Source: Bathynomus jamesi | Lineage: Eukaryota; Arthropoda; Malacostraca; Isopoda; Cirolanidae | DNA: 64,000 nucleotides | Direction: 5' to 3' | Assembly: GCA_023014485.1 (NCBI GenBank) | Contig: JAJOZX010000920.1 | Location: 751,001-815,000, forward strand | Shown: one piece after another, positions 31,249 to 44,147 of the stretch | How positions within the stretch are numbered: position 1 is the stretch's first letter | Layout: each line of letters opens with the position of its first letter | Notes under the pieces: model-generated | What the model saw: only the letters and a program-made list of their open reading frames with translations | Told to the model about the DNA's origin: nothing | Databases searched by the model: none | Position numbers and translations under genes: made by a program

Positions 31249-31945
31249 ACACACAGACAGTGCATGGAACAAGGAACTCTTCTGGGATAATTAAATCCTT
31301 TATAGTCCGAATAAGTAATGGTAAATGACAAATACCATAGTTTTTCTTTTCATGAAAAACTATGGTATTTGTCATTTACCATTACTTATTCGGACTATAG
31401 AGGATTTAATTATCCCAGAAGAGTTCCTCGTTCCATGCACTGTCTGTGTGTATCATAAAAAACTCAGGGGACCATTCTGAGTTCATTCCCATCTTGAAAC
31501 GGACATGTTATGTGCCTTGAAAAGTGAACGCTCAATTCTGCCAGTTGAGGTTTAAGTTTTGGTTTTTGGCTAAAAATATAATAGTTACCCCTTTTTCTTT
31601 GATGTATTCAATCTGACGTGAAGGCAGCGAGTCTTTCGCTTATATTGAGATTCTAAATGTAGCAGGGCTAGGCTGCTTTAAACCCTAGATCCATGTCCCA
31701 AAGCTGGATCCTGTCTGCTTTGCAGATAGCTGGTGAGGGAAGCTATATTTATGGGACCTCTTTGCGAGTGACCCGTTGCCCACGTCGGGTTAGCATCATG
31801 AAAAAGAAAAACTATGGTATTTGTCATTTACCATTACTTATTCGGACTATAGTGGATTTAATTATCCCAGAAGAGTTCCTTGTTCCATGCACTGTCTGTG
31901 TGTATCATAAAAAACTCAGGGGACCATTCTGAGTTCATTCCCATA
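31249..31945. repeat. R1 repeat composite (copy B)
   Basis: Counterpart of 5704-6398: inverted arms 31249-31345 and 31355-31452, a 200-bp interval, then a direct copy at 31693-31945 ending in CATTCCCA before (TA)n. Confidence 0.78.
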
Positions 31946-32035
31946 TATATATATGTTAGGGTGTTAGAGGCGGAGCCACCAGCTTGACCTCCGTGCGAAG
32001 AGAGACCAACGCACGAAACAACATAAGGTTCATAA

Positions 32036-32083
<48 letters not shown>

Positions 32084-32089
32084 TATACA

Positions 32090-33293
32090 CAGGGTGTCCC
32101 ATAAGTCCGGCATCATAGGAGAAATTCATATTTCCCTATTTCTACAAACCATAATTCATATTTTTCTTTTTCTACAGGCCATAATGTCTGTGAGCAAGGA
32201 AGAACGAATCCAGATAATTCTACTCATAGGAAATCGGAGTCAAAGAGAGGCCGCTGCTGAATTTAACAGACTGCATCCAGACCGCGAGCCAATAACACAG
32301 AGTTGTGTTAGCAGACTTGTTGCAAAATTTAAGGAAACAGGATCCATAGAAGATAAACCACAGAGTGGACCTTCAAGGAGGTCCACTGACGATGATACAG
32401 CGACTGCTATCCTGGCTCATTTTAACAGAAGTCCCAATAAGTCTCTTCGGCGATTGTCCGCCGAGACAGGAGTGTCGAAAAGTAGCATCTATCGCATTCT
32501 TCAGGCTCACAAATGGCATTCATATAAACTTCAGATCGTACAGAAATTAAGCGAAGATGATCCCGACCGGCGGATGGAATTTTGTGAATGGGCTACGGAA
32601 CAATATGCTCGGGGTGCCAATTTCCCGTCCACCATTCTGTCCAGTGACGAGGCTGTTTTTTATGGAAATGGTGAGGTAAATCGACAGAACACCCGCTACT
32701 GGTCTCAAAACAACCCTCACTGGTATACCTCTTCAAAGGAACAAGGTGCATCTCGGGTGATGGTATGGTGTGGCATTTGGAAGGATCGCATCATAGGCCC
32801 CCTCTTTTTCGATGAACATGTCACTGGAGGCACCTACCTACGTATGCTCAAGGAAGAAGCATTTCCCAGTGTCTTCAACGAAGAAGGAAATTTCCCAACA
32901 TGGTTCCAGCAAGACGGCGCTCCTGCACATTACAGCACCCAAGTAAGGAAATAACTACCAACAATTCCCTGGTCATTGGATAGGACGTCGAGGGCCTGTG
33001 GAATGGCCAGCTAGAAGCTCGGATCTCACGCCACTAGATTTTTATCTCTGGGGCCACTTGAAAGCGCTGGTATACGCAGAGAAAATTAGGAGTGTTGAAC
33101 ATTTGCGGCAGCGCATTATTGGGGCATGTAACACCATTGCTCCTGACATCATTCACCGTGTGCTTGCTGACTGGGTATCACGTCTGAATTTGTGTACTGA
33201 AAACAATGGTGGACATATTGAGCACGTTCTGTAAATAAAAGCTTTTGTTTTGCCTTTTTTATTATTTTTCCTATGATGCCGGACTTATGGGAC
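32090..33293 (+). mobile_element. DD41D mariner, lineage a, right end truncated (copy B)
   Basis: Left terminus CAGGGTGTCCCATAAGTCCG. The right terminus stops at GGACTTATGGGACA, missing the last 11 or so bases and the following (TA) run that copy A keeps. It cannot be mobilised from its own ends. Confidence 0.9.
32184..33234 (+). pseudogene. mariner DD41D transposase, frameshifted (copy B)
   Basis: Open from MSVSKEERIQIILLIGNRSQ through the first two catalytic regions (SDEAVF, QQDGAPAHY). Small deletions at about 32946-32958 then create a stop. The frame resumes at MEWPARSSDLTPLDFYLWG with the third Asp. It lacks both stops seen in the copy A version. Confidence 0.92.
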
Positions 33294-34020
33294 ATAAGAA
33301 ACAAGGACTTTCAAGGTAAATCTGTTGAATCATTATTTATTAATAGAATGATATATAATCATTCACGAAACTGGTGCATGATAAAACCTATACTCATTTC
33401 CAGAAACTCTTTCAAAGAGTAAATTCCCTTAATTTCACTAAATTTGATGTCTGGTTGCGGGTGTTCCTTTGTCGATGTGTAAGTTGAATTAATGACGTAT
33501 CAGATCTTAGATTTAAAATAGTTGTGATTTATGACAAATGAATATTCCACTTCAATTTTTTTACGTGTTTTTCGTAACTAAAACTTTCAGGTGTTTAAAA
33601 ATTAATGCATTGAATCAGTTCTCACACAGTTACACGCATAAATCACCCACCCGCGCGCGTACACACACACACACACACACACACAGTATCTCCTACTTAT
33701 CACTTTTTCTTGATAGGCATGCCAGGATCTGGAATTTGCAAACACCCGAAACAGGTTTTTTTCCCCATGTAAACGTTGAGAGATAATATGTGTGTCACAG
33801 CCAACTTCAGCGCATGTGACGCGTGTGATATTTAGCGTTAGTTAAGGTTAAAGAATACACAGTATTTATGTTCAAACAAGGAAGGAACACGCTAACAGGG
33901 AAGGACAACGGGGTCGGGGGAATGGGGGTGGTAAACCAAATTGATATATCAAAAGTGTTCAGGAATATGCTTAGAATTAAATTTGAAACGGAGAAAATAT
34001 ATATTTTATTATGTTGATTG
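33294..34020. other. Noncoding interval (B counterpart of 7776-8566)
   Basis: Contains a short (CA)n at about 33661-33685. No gene seen. Confidence 0.5.
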
Positions 34021-34177
<157 letters not shown>

Positions 34178-34396
34178 CAAACATTTCTTCAATAAAAGGT
34201 GAGGGCACTGACCATTATGCTACGACAAAGTAGAAGTTGGTACAACCTGGCATACCTTCAAACACCCGAGAAACATATAACGCATTTCATTCCACTTTCG
34301 ACTTAACAGGTGTTGGGGTTCGAATCTTGGTGGGAGCATTTTTGCTTTATACAAAATTCATGCGTGATATTGTGTATACTATATATATATATATAT

Positions 34397-34893
34397 TAGT
34401 GGTGGACCGGATGTCAGTTTTTCAACATCTGCGGATGCGGATTTTTTATTTCAATATCCGCGGATACGGATGCGGATATTTAGTTAATCTATCAATATAA
34501 TATAGAATTATGAATATATGACATAATTTTTTCAAATTTCGTGATATTACTTTTATGGCAGGCAATGCATAAGAATTAAAATTAATATTAATGTTTTCAT
34601 TATGATAAAAATAATAACTTTCTCAAGAGTTTCAGCCACAGAAAATTCAATGAAACGAGTTTCATTCAATTTTCTGTGTTACCACGTATTTATATTTTGA
34701 GGTTTATATATTTGTTTGTTCATTAATAATTAATACTTTACATGAAATGTGCATGACTCGGCCTTATAAGCTACTTTATAAGCTAATTTAATTGTAAATT
34801 GCATAATTTATTAGAGGTAATATCCGCATAACATCCGCAGTCAGAAGTGCGGATGCGGATGTTAAAAATGATGCGAATATCCGGTCCACCACT

Positions 34894-34894
<1 letters not shown>
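34397..34894. mobile_element. hAT-like MITE, 498 bp (copy B)
   Basis: Same element as 8872-9385, with inverted ends TAGTGGTGGACCGGAT. Lacks about 25 bp of the right subterminal GCGGAT repeats. Followed by (TA)n at about 34895-34955. Confidence 0.75.
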
Positions 34895-34958
<64 letters not shown>

Positions 34959-35469
34959 TCAATGCTCGAGATACACATCTCACTAGCTTAAGTATAAGGT
35001 GCAGGAAAGATATTTTACACAAAACACTGTTCCATCATATATCCATTTCAGGGGTATATTCAGCTCGTAATATTCTTGTCAAGTATTTTTTTTAGGCAGG
35101 AAGGAGGAGTCAAGGACAAACGCCCGCAAAAATGCCCCTCCTCCCACCCAAAAGGAAAAGGAGCGATCCGAGATCAAGGCCTCAGACTGTTAAAAACTAT
35201 GCTTTTTTTTAATTTTGAAAAGAATGTGTAGTGTGCAAGGTGAATGTATGTGTAGTGAGGAATAGAGCGAAAAGAGTGTGTTTGAGAGCATGCTGGGCTG
35301 CTCACGAGGTATATGAGACAGGGAAAGATCAGCTAAGCAGGACAAAAGTATATAGAGGGTCAACGTACCAACGAGGCTTCCCATACGTGACTCATCCCCA
35401 GTGGAAGCAACATTGCTCTATGTTATCATAACCCAATGAACAGTCTGATTCACATGACATCGACATGGG

Positions 35470-36050
35470 AATTAAGAGTATAATTTCAAAATTTGAGGAT
35501 GATACCAAACTTGGGCGACGAACAAAATCAGCGACAAAACGTTTGCAGATTCAAGAAGATACTAATAAATAACTCGAGTGGGCAGAAATTTGGCAAATGA
35601 ACTTTAATAGAGATAAATGTAAAACGTTGCATATCGGTAGAAACAATTTTAAAGAAAAGTATTTTATGTGCGACAAGACAATACCGAGTGTTACAGAAGA
35701 GAAAGATTTAGGTATTATTGTTATCAACACTCTTAAACCGAGTAAGCAATGTATCGAAGCGGTCAGAAAAGCAAACAGAATCTTAGACTTTATTGGTAGA
35801 TCATTTGAATTTTTAATCCAGGTGTTTAAAATGATTAAAGGTTTTGATATTGTCAACGCCAAAAAATGTTTCACCTTCAGGAATGCAGACAGAACTCGCG
35901 GTAATGGTTCCAAATTAGTGGATAAACATTTTAATTCTAATGCAGCTAAACATTTTTTTCTTCAATCGTATTGTTAATTTGTGGAATGGATTGCCAACCA
36001 GCATAGTTCAAAGTGATTCGATTGAATCCTTTAATTAAAAAGAAACTAGA
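35470..36050 (+). pseudogene. jockey-like RT remnant with internal deletion (copy B)
   Basis: FEDDTKLGRR, MNFNRDKCKTLHIGRNNF, EEKDLGIIV and LKPSKQCIEAVRKANRILDF are followed by the same internal deletion as copy A. The frame from 35597 stays open for 126 codons because B retains the LKPSKQC reading that is frameshifted in A. Confidence 0.83.
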
Positions 36051-36832
36051 TGCTTATCTTGCCTTAAACCCCCCCCCAGTTGGAAGCATATTTAGCGCAT
36101 AGAAATGTCGTAGAATTTTCACTTGGATTCCCTCCTCTTTACTTTAAAATGTTCACTTCATCTTTAAATTGTTTCCTACCTCTCAACTTCTTTGCTTTGC
36201 TTTGAAACTTTCACTCGTCTTTAAATTTTCTTACTTCTTTTAACCCTCCTTCTTAAAAAGAGCTTCGTAGGGACCAGCCGGTCGGTTGCTGTTTGGTGTC
36301 TTTTGTATATTTATTTTTGTATCTGTATCGTTAGTTTACATTACACACTCCGGGTGCATGATTTCTCAGGAGCAAGATACACCACGCCTTTGTGTTTCCT
36401 CCCCAAAGTAACGCCAATGTACCCGTTCCAATAACAAGTACATTCCTATCATTCTAGGCTTTCTTGATGTACTTTTATCAAAGCTTTAAAATATGAGCAC
36501 TTTGACGTGAAATTCCTCAAAGACAAAATGAATGAACGCTCCATTAGTTTTAATTCTTTCAAACTTTTAACGTAATTAAAGTTTTATTGAAAAAAATCAC
36601 GTTATAAATCTTAAGAGTAAAGTAAATATAGTGTTTTCATATTAAGAGAATTTCTTCAAATTCTTTCTCACGTGATTTGTGTATATTTACACTGAAAAAG
36701 GTAAGAGGTTCTTTCAACCTGTTTTTGATTTTCTTTCATGTACCGCTTTCTTCGTGTATAAAGATGGGTTTATATAAGGAAAGAAAAACGAGAGAAATAT
36801 AAGTTAAGAACAAATTTATCTACTCTCATAAT

Positions 36833-36876
<44 letters not shown>

Positions 36877-37413
36877 ATTATTATTATCACAATGAAACAT
36901 ATTTCGTGTATGAAAACATGAAATACTGAAGTAGAACGAATAAAAATGACTTACACTGACAATCAACAAAAAATAAAAACAATGCAAAGAAACAAGGTGT
37001 GGAGACTATTCAACAAAATATCTATAATATAAAATATTCTAAACACATACAGTGAGAATTTGTCATTGACTTATTGTATACAATCACTGACCTTTTCAAT
37101 TAGAACATTATATGACCAATTTTTGTCGAGAGTTAAACTTTCGACAAAAATTGCTAAAAATATTTTTATACTATTTTTTAAAATTTGACAATTTATGGGT
37201 AAAAATGGTAAAGTATATTCTTCAGCATTATTACGTCTGGCTAAATCAGATCTTTCCAATAACACACAGATAAATTATTAATGAAATATCGGATACTGGA
37301 AATTGGTTAACTATTAATGGAAACTTAAATAATTATAGATTACTGCAGACGAAAGACAAGCTCCCCCCAAAAAAAGTCGTTATACAGAAAACAAAAATAC
37401 ATGATACATGCAC
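36051..37413. other. Noncoding interval (B counterpart of 10406-11758)
   Basis: Includes an (ATT)n run expanded to about 35 bp at 36837-36872. No gene is supported. Confidence 0.5.
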
Positions 37414-37419
37414 TTTATT
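37414..37419 (-). terminator. Candidate polyadenylation signal (copy B)
   Basis: AATAAA on the minus strand, about 86 nt after the stop codon of the DUF4789-type gene, as in copy A. Confidence 0.55.
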
Positions 37420-37504
37420 TCTACAATAATTTGTCTTTTAGTTTGAACACAGAGGGCGGTCGTCCATACGTACATAGCGTAATATTAGGCGGCATATTTT
37501 TCAG

Positions 37505-38359
37505 TTATCCCTCAAAGAGTGAATTGACTTTCCTGCATGATCCATCTGGGTATCTTGTGTAAGTTGAGGGGCACGAGGAATATTTCGATGTATGTTGGGA
37601 TGGCACTCTATAAGAAAGGGGATTTTGAGGGCCCAGTCGGTAAACTGTTTGACAGTTGCCAAAATAATCTCGTTTGGATCCTGATGGACAAGAAGTCAAA
37701 GCAGGTACTTCAAAGATGTTGCGTACATCAAGGTTAATACAAAGTGCGGTTCCGTTATCATACAGTTCTAAAGCAAAGTTTTTTGCGGGCGAACACGAAC
37801 CCTTATATAATTTGATATAACATATTTTTGTTTTTGGATCTTGAACCAGATCTTCCCTCTTACATGGATTTGGCACACATCGTACCGTGCCTCTAGAATC
37901 TAATTCCAAATATTCGGCAAAAGCACATGACCCTCGTTCGTGTTCCGCATAGCATCGTCTTTGTTCTTCATCGTAAATGAAGTCGGGATGACAGTCACAA
38001 TATACATCACCTGTGAAATCGACGTACAGGATTTCATAACGGCCACAGCTATTATCGTCAATACTCACACACTTTCCCCTGTAGAGCAATTCTCCTGCGG
38101 GGCAAGGTCTAATGACACACTCTGGCAGTGTTTCTCCGTTTATAACGAGCCATTTTCTTTCGGCGCAAGATGCCCCTGTTAAAAGAGAGTGACACTTTCC
38201 TTCAAAGTAAATTGAGCCATCTGAAACACTGCAGTTTGAATCCGTCAGATTTTCACTAGGAAAGAACAGACGCTGCTGGTTAGTTCCAGCTGGTGATGGT
38301 ATGGATACTGTCACATTTATGAAGCAAGCGAAAAAGAGATAATAGACACGAATTCTCAT
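37505..38359 (-). CDS. DUF4789-type secreted cysteine-rich protein (copy B)
   Basis: 284 codons, same length as the copy at 11850-12704. Signal peptide 1-19, DUF4789-like region 48-86 and all cysteines are conserved. By my hand comparison 25 residues differ, 17 of them in the last 104 residues (for example H181Y, V198E, V217E, F261S); none is a cysteine. About 32 nucleotide differences in the frame yield these, so most are amino-acid changing, while adjacent noncoding DNA differs at about 2-3 percent. That pattern suggests relaxed or diversifying selection on the C-terminal part. The function is unknown; it may be extracellular. If A and B are haplotypes these are alleles rather than paralogues. 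Confidence 0.82.
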   Translation of the reverse strand: MRIRVYYLFFACFINVTVSIPSPAGTNQQRLFFPSENLTDSNCSVSDGSIYFEGKCHSLLTGASCAERKWLVINGETLPECVIRPCPAGELLYRGKCVSIDDNSCGRYEILYVDFTGDVYCDCHPDFIYDEEQRRCYAEHERGSCAFAEYLELDSRGTVRCVPNPCKREDLVQDPKTKICYIKLYKGSCSPAKNFALELYDNGTALCINLDVRNIFEVPALTSCPSGSKRDYFGNCQTVYRLGPQNPLSYRVPSQHTSKYSSCPSTYTRYPDGSCRKVNSLFEG

Positions 38360-38866
38360 ATTGAATATAGTTTAAAAAATATAGTTTTATAAATATTAAA
38401 AACTTAAATTATTAAGCAATTTCACTGTTAAAGTACTTGTAAGGTTCACTCGCAGTCTGTAACGCAAAGAAATGTGTTACACATTAAATATCCTTCAGAA
38501 ACTAATTAGATGCCATTATTACATGACTCAAATAAATTGTCAGTCATCATTTTTAGCATAGTAACTTCTTATTTTATTTACTGTTTTGTGCTATTAAAAA
38601 TGTAATACTAATTTTTTCTAGTAAGACGTTCATATAAACTAATTCATTACCAAATATTATTGCAAATAAATTGCTTAAACCATAATTATAAACATAAACA
38701 TAAAACTTTTAAATAATATTTGGCAACTTATGCTGGAACTTCCCTGGATCATCACGATAACTCCACCCACAAGAGAGACTGAAGGGTGAAGAAAGTCATT
38801 CAGAGAAAGCAAAAGGTTTCCTGATTCGAGATGCGCACTTCGTGAAAGAAATATTTAAATGTAAAG

Positions 38867-38868
38867 TA
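38867..38868. other. Unoccupied TA target of mariner b
   Basis: GTAAAG-TA-CAGTAATTC in B corresponds to the filled site around 13210-14429 in A. One C/T difference next to the TA. No extra bases, so this is an empty site rather than a scar. Confidence 0.8.
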
Positions 38869-39648
38869 CAGTAATTCATGATTGCAATGAAATCGCAAGA
38901 AGCCACATTCCTCCCCCTCCCCATATATATATATATATATATATATATGGGGGGGATAATAATGATAATAATGATAATAATAATAACTATAGGGGGTTCG
39001 CTTCGCTCGCCCCTGACCCTTGCTTTTTTAATGTTATAAAGGGTTAAAAGATGACTTAAGCAGAGTTAACTAACTTAAAAATTATTTTTGCTGAAGCATA
39101 AAGGTGAAGTTTTCTGTTCTGCTTTCCTTATCTCCCATACTTATCTTGCAAAATTTAATCCGAGAATGTCCTTGGCGGTCCCTGAGCCTCGATCTGTTAT
39201 TTAGGTTACAGCGACTTAAAAGACAAATAATGTGGAATTCCCCAAAATCTATCCTTGAAAATGTTTTTGTTGGAAACAAAAGTGGTGAAAATTTCTGTTC
39301 CACTCTCCGCACACGTAAGACACAACAAACACAACCGCCCAACTTTAGGCGGTATTAGGGTTCGAACCCACGAATTAATGGAGTGTTCACGCTGTCTGGC
39401 GCTGCCCGAACAGTTATGTGAAACAACTTGTATTCTGAGAACACACACACACACACACACACACACATGGAATGCCAGAACGTGTGTGAGTTTCACATAA
39501 TGCGAAGGGTCGAAAAACGTGTTTCTAAATATAGTGATTTTATAAATGTGTTATTATTTACATTTTACTTTTATTATCAAATCGAAAACTATGGAAAAAA
39601 ACCGAAGGTGTTTATTTACCTTCGTCAGCCTTCTGTATATAGTATATA

Positions 39649-40038
39649 CAAGGTGTATCAAAAGTCCGTTCTTATATAGGTATATTGCATTAATAATACT
39701 TTTTATTTAGAGTTCAGATAAATGACTTTATGGGTGACTATATAGATCAAGAGAAGGTGAAATCGGTTTTGCTACATGTTGCTGGTAGAAGCCAGAGGGA
39801 GGCATGTCAATTATTCTATGAACGACACCTTAATTCGCTGACGTGGCAATGACGTATCAGGGTGTCGTTCATGGAATACTGTAAGTGACATGCTTCCCTC
39901 TGACATGCAACATGAAGCAAAACAATTCCCACCTTCTTTTGATCTGTATACTCATCCATATCGTCAATTACGTGAACTCTAAATACAAAATATTATTAAC
40001 GCAAAGTGTCATTGAGAACGGACTTTTGATACACCCTC
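39649..40038. mobile_element. Palindromic mariner derivative, 390 bp (copy B)
   Basis: Same element as 15215-15604, equal in length, with 5'-end arms head-to-head and TA flanks. (TA)n follows directly. Confidence 0.87.
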
Positions 40039-40087
<49 letters not shown>

Positions 40088-40511
40088 CCATTATAAATTT
40101 TAATTATGTATTTAATGGCCAGGTATGTACCCATGTTTGGTGCGTAAATCGGTACTATAAGGAATGATGTTTATAATTACGGTTATAAGTGATTGTTATT
40201 AGTAACACAGGGCCTGCCTGCGAATGAAAACTTTGTAAGAGTTGTTTTCTTACTAATAACTGATTTTATATATTCAACTCCGCTGATTTCGAATAAGGTG
40301 TCCATTTTTTTCTATCACGTAAGGATTTTCAGCAAACTGGAAGGAAAAAAAAACAACACATAAATAAAATATTATTTATTTCAATTTACATTAGGTACCT
40401 ATTTCGATTTGTTATACTAATTACAAATGCAACAAACTTTAAAAGGAAAGAAGACTAATTACAAGTCAATTACATATTCATCTTTATTTGTCCTGAGTTT
40501 TCTTGTGAGAT

Positions 40512-40670
40512 CTATGCCTCGAATGTACACGCTGTTCCTTTTCTTTTATGTAATAATTCTGGAGTATCCCGTTTCAACATCCAGCAATAATCAGCCATCA
40601 TGCTGATGTCCCACCTTTCCTGATATCTCTTCTCCATTTCTTTGATGTCTTGGTGAAACCAAGCATTTAT
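40512..40670 (-). pseudogene. C-terminal fragment of a CMC/Chapaev-like transposase (copy B)
   Basis: In frame on the minus strand: HQDIKEMEKRYQERWN, then ISMMADYCWMLKRDTPELL. Copy A has a 4-bp insertion in the middle. It lies 200 bp from the full-length CMC-like insertion but belongs to a different, older copy. Confidence 0.85.
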
Positions 40671-40869
40671 AAGCATTTATAGGCAGTTGTTTTTAATCAA
40701 AATTTAATGAAAATTACTTACATAAGTTATATGAAATATGACATTTTGTGAAAAATCTGTACGTGATGGCGAAAAATGAATATTATTTTCGGAATGAACG
40801 TGCAAAATTTACTATATAAATGATAAAATATTTCGGACAAGAAAACCATCGCAGGCCTGTGATAAATAA

Positions 40870-43868
40870 CACTGGGGAACAAATTTCAAATTTTTGTCTA
40901 TTGAATTAGATTTGACAGTTACTTCTAGGTAATTTGGGTGCGCTGAGCACGAATTTTTACTCGGTTTTGCTCTATCAGGTCCTGATTTTGCTCAACACCC
41001 CTCCTCTTTCGTCATATTCATAAAAAGGTTTTTTTCTCAATACTCGCTGTCTTTTTGCAGTTACACATTATGCAACTAGGTTTTTATCTAGGTATTTGTA
41101 CCTATTGTTATGGTATTGTTGTATTATGTATATTTTTATATGTAACACCCTAAAAATATTTTTAATTTTGTCATTTTTAACCCATTTTAATATTAGTAAA
41201 TTAAGCTAAAAATATCATAGAATTCTAAAATTTTCTCGAGCGTTCCTGTTCTCTGTAGAGTATTCTAGAGGGACAACTAAAATATATAAAAGCGACTCGT
41301 TTCCAGAGTTAATCAGTCAATTCAATCAGTCAGTCAGTCAGTCAGTCAGTTGAGTTAGTTAATTAAGTTTGGGCATTAACATAATTTTGAATTGGCATAT
41401 GATTTAGTGAGTAATTTTGTCATCGTGATTTAATATAGTTGATTTAATTAGACGTGATTTATATTGTACCTACTCATCCGTGTTTCTAGTTTAATTTCAT
41501 AGATTGTAAGTACCTATTTCATAATAAGTACCTATTTAAACTAATTTTTGTGTTTATATTTCAGATTTTCTTAAATTTATATGAATTAAGGGCTTCAAAT
41601 ACCTTTACAAATTGGCAGAACAATCAAGCAATATGTCATCAAGCACTAGAAAGTTCAAATGCAAAAACAACCCTGATTCCTTCTGTTATATATGTGGAAA
41701 TTTTACACTTCCACATCAACGAGCAAATATAACTGACTTCGTAAAAAGAGCTTACTTAGCTTATTTTGGCATAAAACTGGGGGACCAAGATAAATCGTGG
41801 GCTCCACATAAAGCCTGCACTATATGCATTGAAAGACTGCGACATTGGACGAAGGGTTCGGATTCAAAAATACCTTTTGGAGTTCCGATGGTAAGTTTAT
41901 GATTTCATAAAACTACGTAATTTAATCACTAGTATACTGTAACTTACCTAAATGTAATTGTAACTTAGGTACATAAACAAAAATTTACAGAAAATGTTTA
42001 TAAGAATCTCAAATATTGCATAAGGTTGAAACACATAGAAATGTTAAATGTTTGGGTGATAACTTTTGATAAAATTCATAAAAACAAGTCTCTCGTCGCT
42101 TTTGTTAACGCTTTACAATTTTTTTTCCATATCAGGTGTGGCGAGAGCCTACTAACCACGAGACCGATTGCTACCTTTGCTTTGTCAAGACTTCGGGCTT
42201 CACTAAGAAAAATAAACATTGTATCGAGTACCCAAATTTCGACACCGCGATACGACCTGTGCTACATTCAAATGAGATCCCCATTCCAAAATTTAAGGGT
42301 CTGCCAACTCAAGAATTAGTTGAAGATGTTCCTGAAAATATTGTTATGCACTTTGAGGAGTCAGACACCGATTTTGACCCCAGCGTATTTGAAAGTCAAA
42401 ACGATCCGCAAAAGTTTAACCAGGCCGAGTTGAATGATCTTGTAAGGGATCTAATTTGCCAAAAAAGGCTGCGGAAATTTTAGCTTCAAGACTTAAAGAG
42501 AAAAACTTGCTTACTTCAAACACATACATTTCATTTTACAGAAAAAGAGAAGAAGAACTTGTTAAATATTTTAGAACAGAGGATAGTTTAGTATATTGCT
42601 GCGACATAGTTGGTTTGTTAAAGAAGATGGGGTTGAGTCTTACGATGCAAATGATTGGCGCTTGTTTTTAGACAGTTCGAAAAGAAGTCTTAAGTGTGTG
42701 TTGTTGCATAATGGCAATCTATACGGCTCGATACCGATTGGGCACTCAACAAAATTAAAAGAAAAGTATGAACATATAGAAAAGGTTTTAAATCTTATCA
42801 AATATAGGGAGCACGAGTGGATCATATGTGTTGACTTAAAAATGGTTAATTTTCTGCTAGGACAACAAGGAGGGTATACTAAATATCCCTGCTTCCTTTG
42901 CTTATGGGACAGCAGAGCCAAGGAAGAACATTATTTCAAACAAATCTGGCCAGCACGAACATCACTTACTGTCGGAGAAAAAAACGTAATTAATCCACCT
43001 TTAGTGAGCAGAGATAAAATCATATTTCCTCCTCTGCATATAAAACTAGGCCTCATTAAACAATATGTAAAAGCTTTAGATACGAACGGCGAGTGTTTCA
43101 AATACATAACTTCAAAATTTCCAAGTTTAAGTTATGAAAAAATCAAGGCGGGAATTTTCGACGGTCCACAAATAAGAACAATGATTAAAGACAGCAATTT
43201 TCCTAATGTCATGAATGAACGCGAAAAAAATGGCTGGTTCTCATTCGTGGACTTGATAGAAAACTTTTTAGGCAATTATAAGGCAGATAACTACGAAGAA
43301 ATCGTAAAAAAACTTTTAAGGGACTACAAAGAGTTAGGTTGCAATATGAGCATAAAAATGCATTTTTTGAATAGCCATCTTGACCAATTTCCAAGTAATT
43401 TAGGTGATGTAAGTGACGAACAAGGGGAGAGATTCCACCAAGATATCAAAATTATGGAGGAACGGTACCAAGGCCGCTGGGATTCCCACATGATGGCTGA
43501 TTACTGCTGGTGCTTGAAAAGAGACCTGCCATCAACAAGCAAATACGCTAGAAAGTCTTACAAAAGAAAATTTTTGCCACAGTGAAAGCTTCATATCTGT
43601 TTGTTTTTTTATTTTAAGTCATTTCTATCGTTATAATGTAATTTTACTGTAGTTTGAACTGCTTGTATTCATGAAACTTGAAAAAAAAATTTAACACATG
43701 ACTTAATTTTTTAGTCCTAATTTGAAAAATCTGGAAAATGGCACATAGGCTGTCGACAAGAATCAGGACCTGATAGAGCCAAACCGAGTTGAAATTCGTA
43801 TTCAGCGCACCCAAATTACCTAGAATCAAGTGTCAGATATCATTCAATAAAATACGTGTTGCCCAGTG
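40870..43868 (+). mobile_element. CMC/Chapaev-like DNA transposon, 2999 bp, only in copy B
   Basis: Termini CACTGGGGAACA and, inverted, CACTGGGCAACA. Imperfect inverted repeats extend about 118 bp (GGTAATTTGGGTGCGCTGA and CTCTATCAGGTCCTGATT are shared). A 4-bp target duplication ATAA lies at 40866-40869 and 43869-43872. A CACTG start with 4-bp duplications fits the Chapaev branch of the CMC superfamily; that assignment is from memory of family features and not verified. It encodes one spliced transposase with two frameshifts. Confidence 0.82.
41633..43585 (+). pseudogene. CMC/Chapaev-like transposase, one intron, two frameshifts
   Basis: Exon 1 (ATG 41633) has a cysteine-rich N-terminus: DSFCYICGNFTLPHQRAN and SWAPHKACTICIERLRHW, probably a zinc-binding recognition module. 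The intron 41891-42135 (GTAAGT...TATCAG) joins PFGVPM to VWREPTNHETDCYLCFV in frame. A single-base loss near 42453 breaks NDLVRDL and a second shift occurs near 42615. The core follows open to the stop: DWRLFLDSSKRSLKCVLLHN, PPLHIKLGLIKQYVKALD, SIKMHFLNSHLDQFPSNLGD and EQGERFHQDIKIMEERYQGR. Which acidic residues are catalytic I cannot say with certainty. Very close to intact. Confidence 0.85.
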
Positions 43869-44007
43869 ATAATCAATGATGAATGCATTGGCCGAGGTTA
43901 CCAGCTTGGATAACACCCAAGCAAATAATATTACTAATTAAGTTATTAATTACATTGATTGATAGAATGAAGTTTTGTCCTTTATTACACAAAATAAAAT
44001 GGTTTAC

Positions 44008-44147
44008 GAATGAGACAGAAACATGTCGTTTACAGTTGCGATTAATGAGTTATGAATGAGGCAGAAACATGTCGTTTACAGTTGCGATTAATGAGTTATG
44101 AATGAGGCAGAAAAATGTCGTTTACAGTTTTGCAGTTGCAATAAATG
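44008..44147. repeat. 46-bp tandem repeat, about 3 copies (copy B)
   Basis: Same array as 16596-16735, starting GAATGAGACAGAAACATGTC. Confidence 0.9.

Noticed and set aside
38867..38873. TACAGTA in copy B as an excision footprint of mariner b
   Set aside because: Unlike 48193, no extra bases are present relative to the filled allele; one C/T substitution explains it, so it is an empty site.
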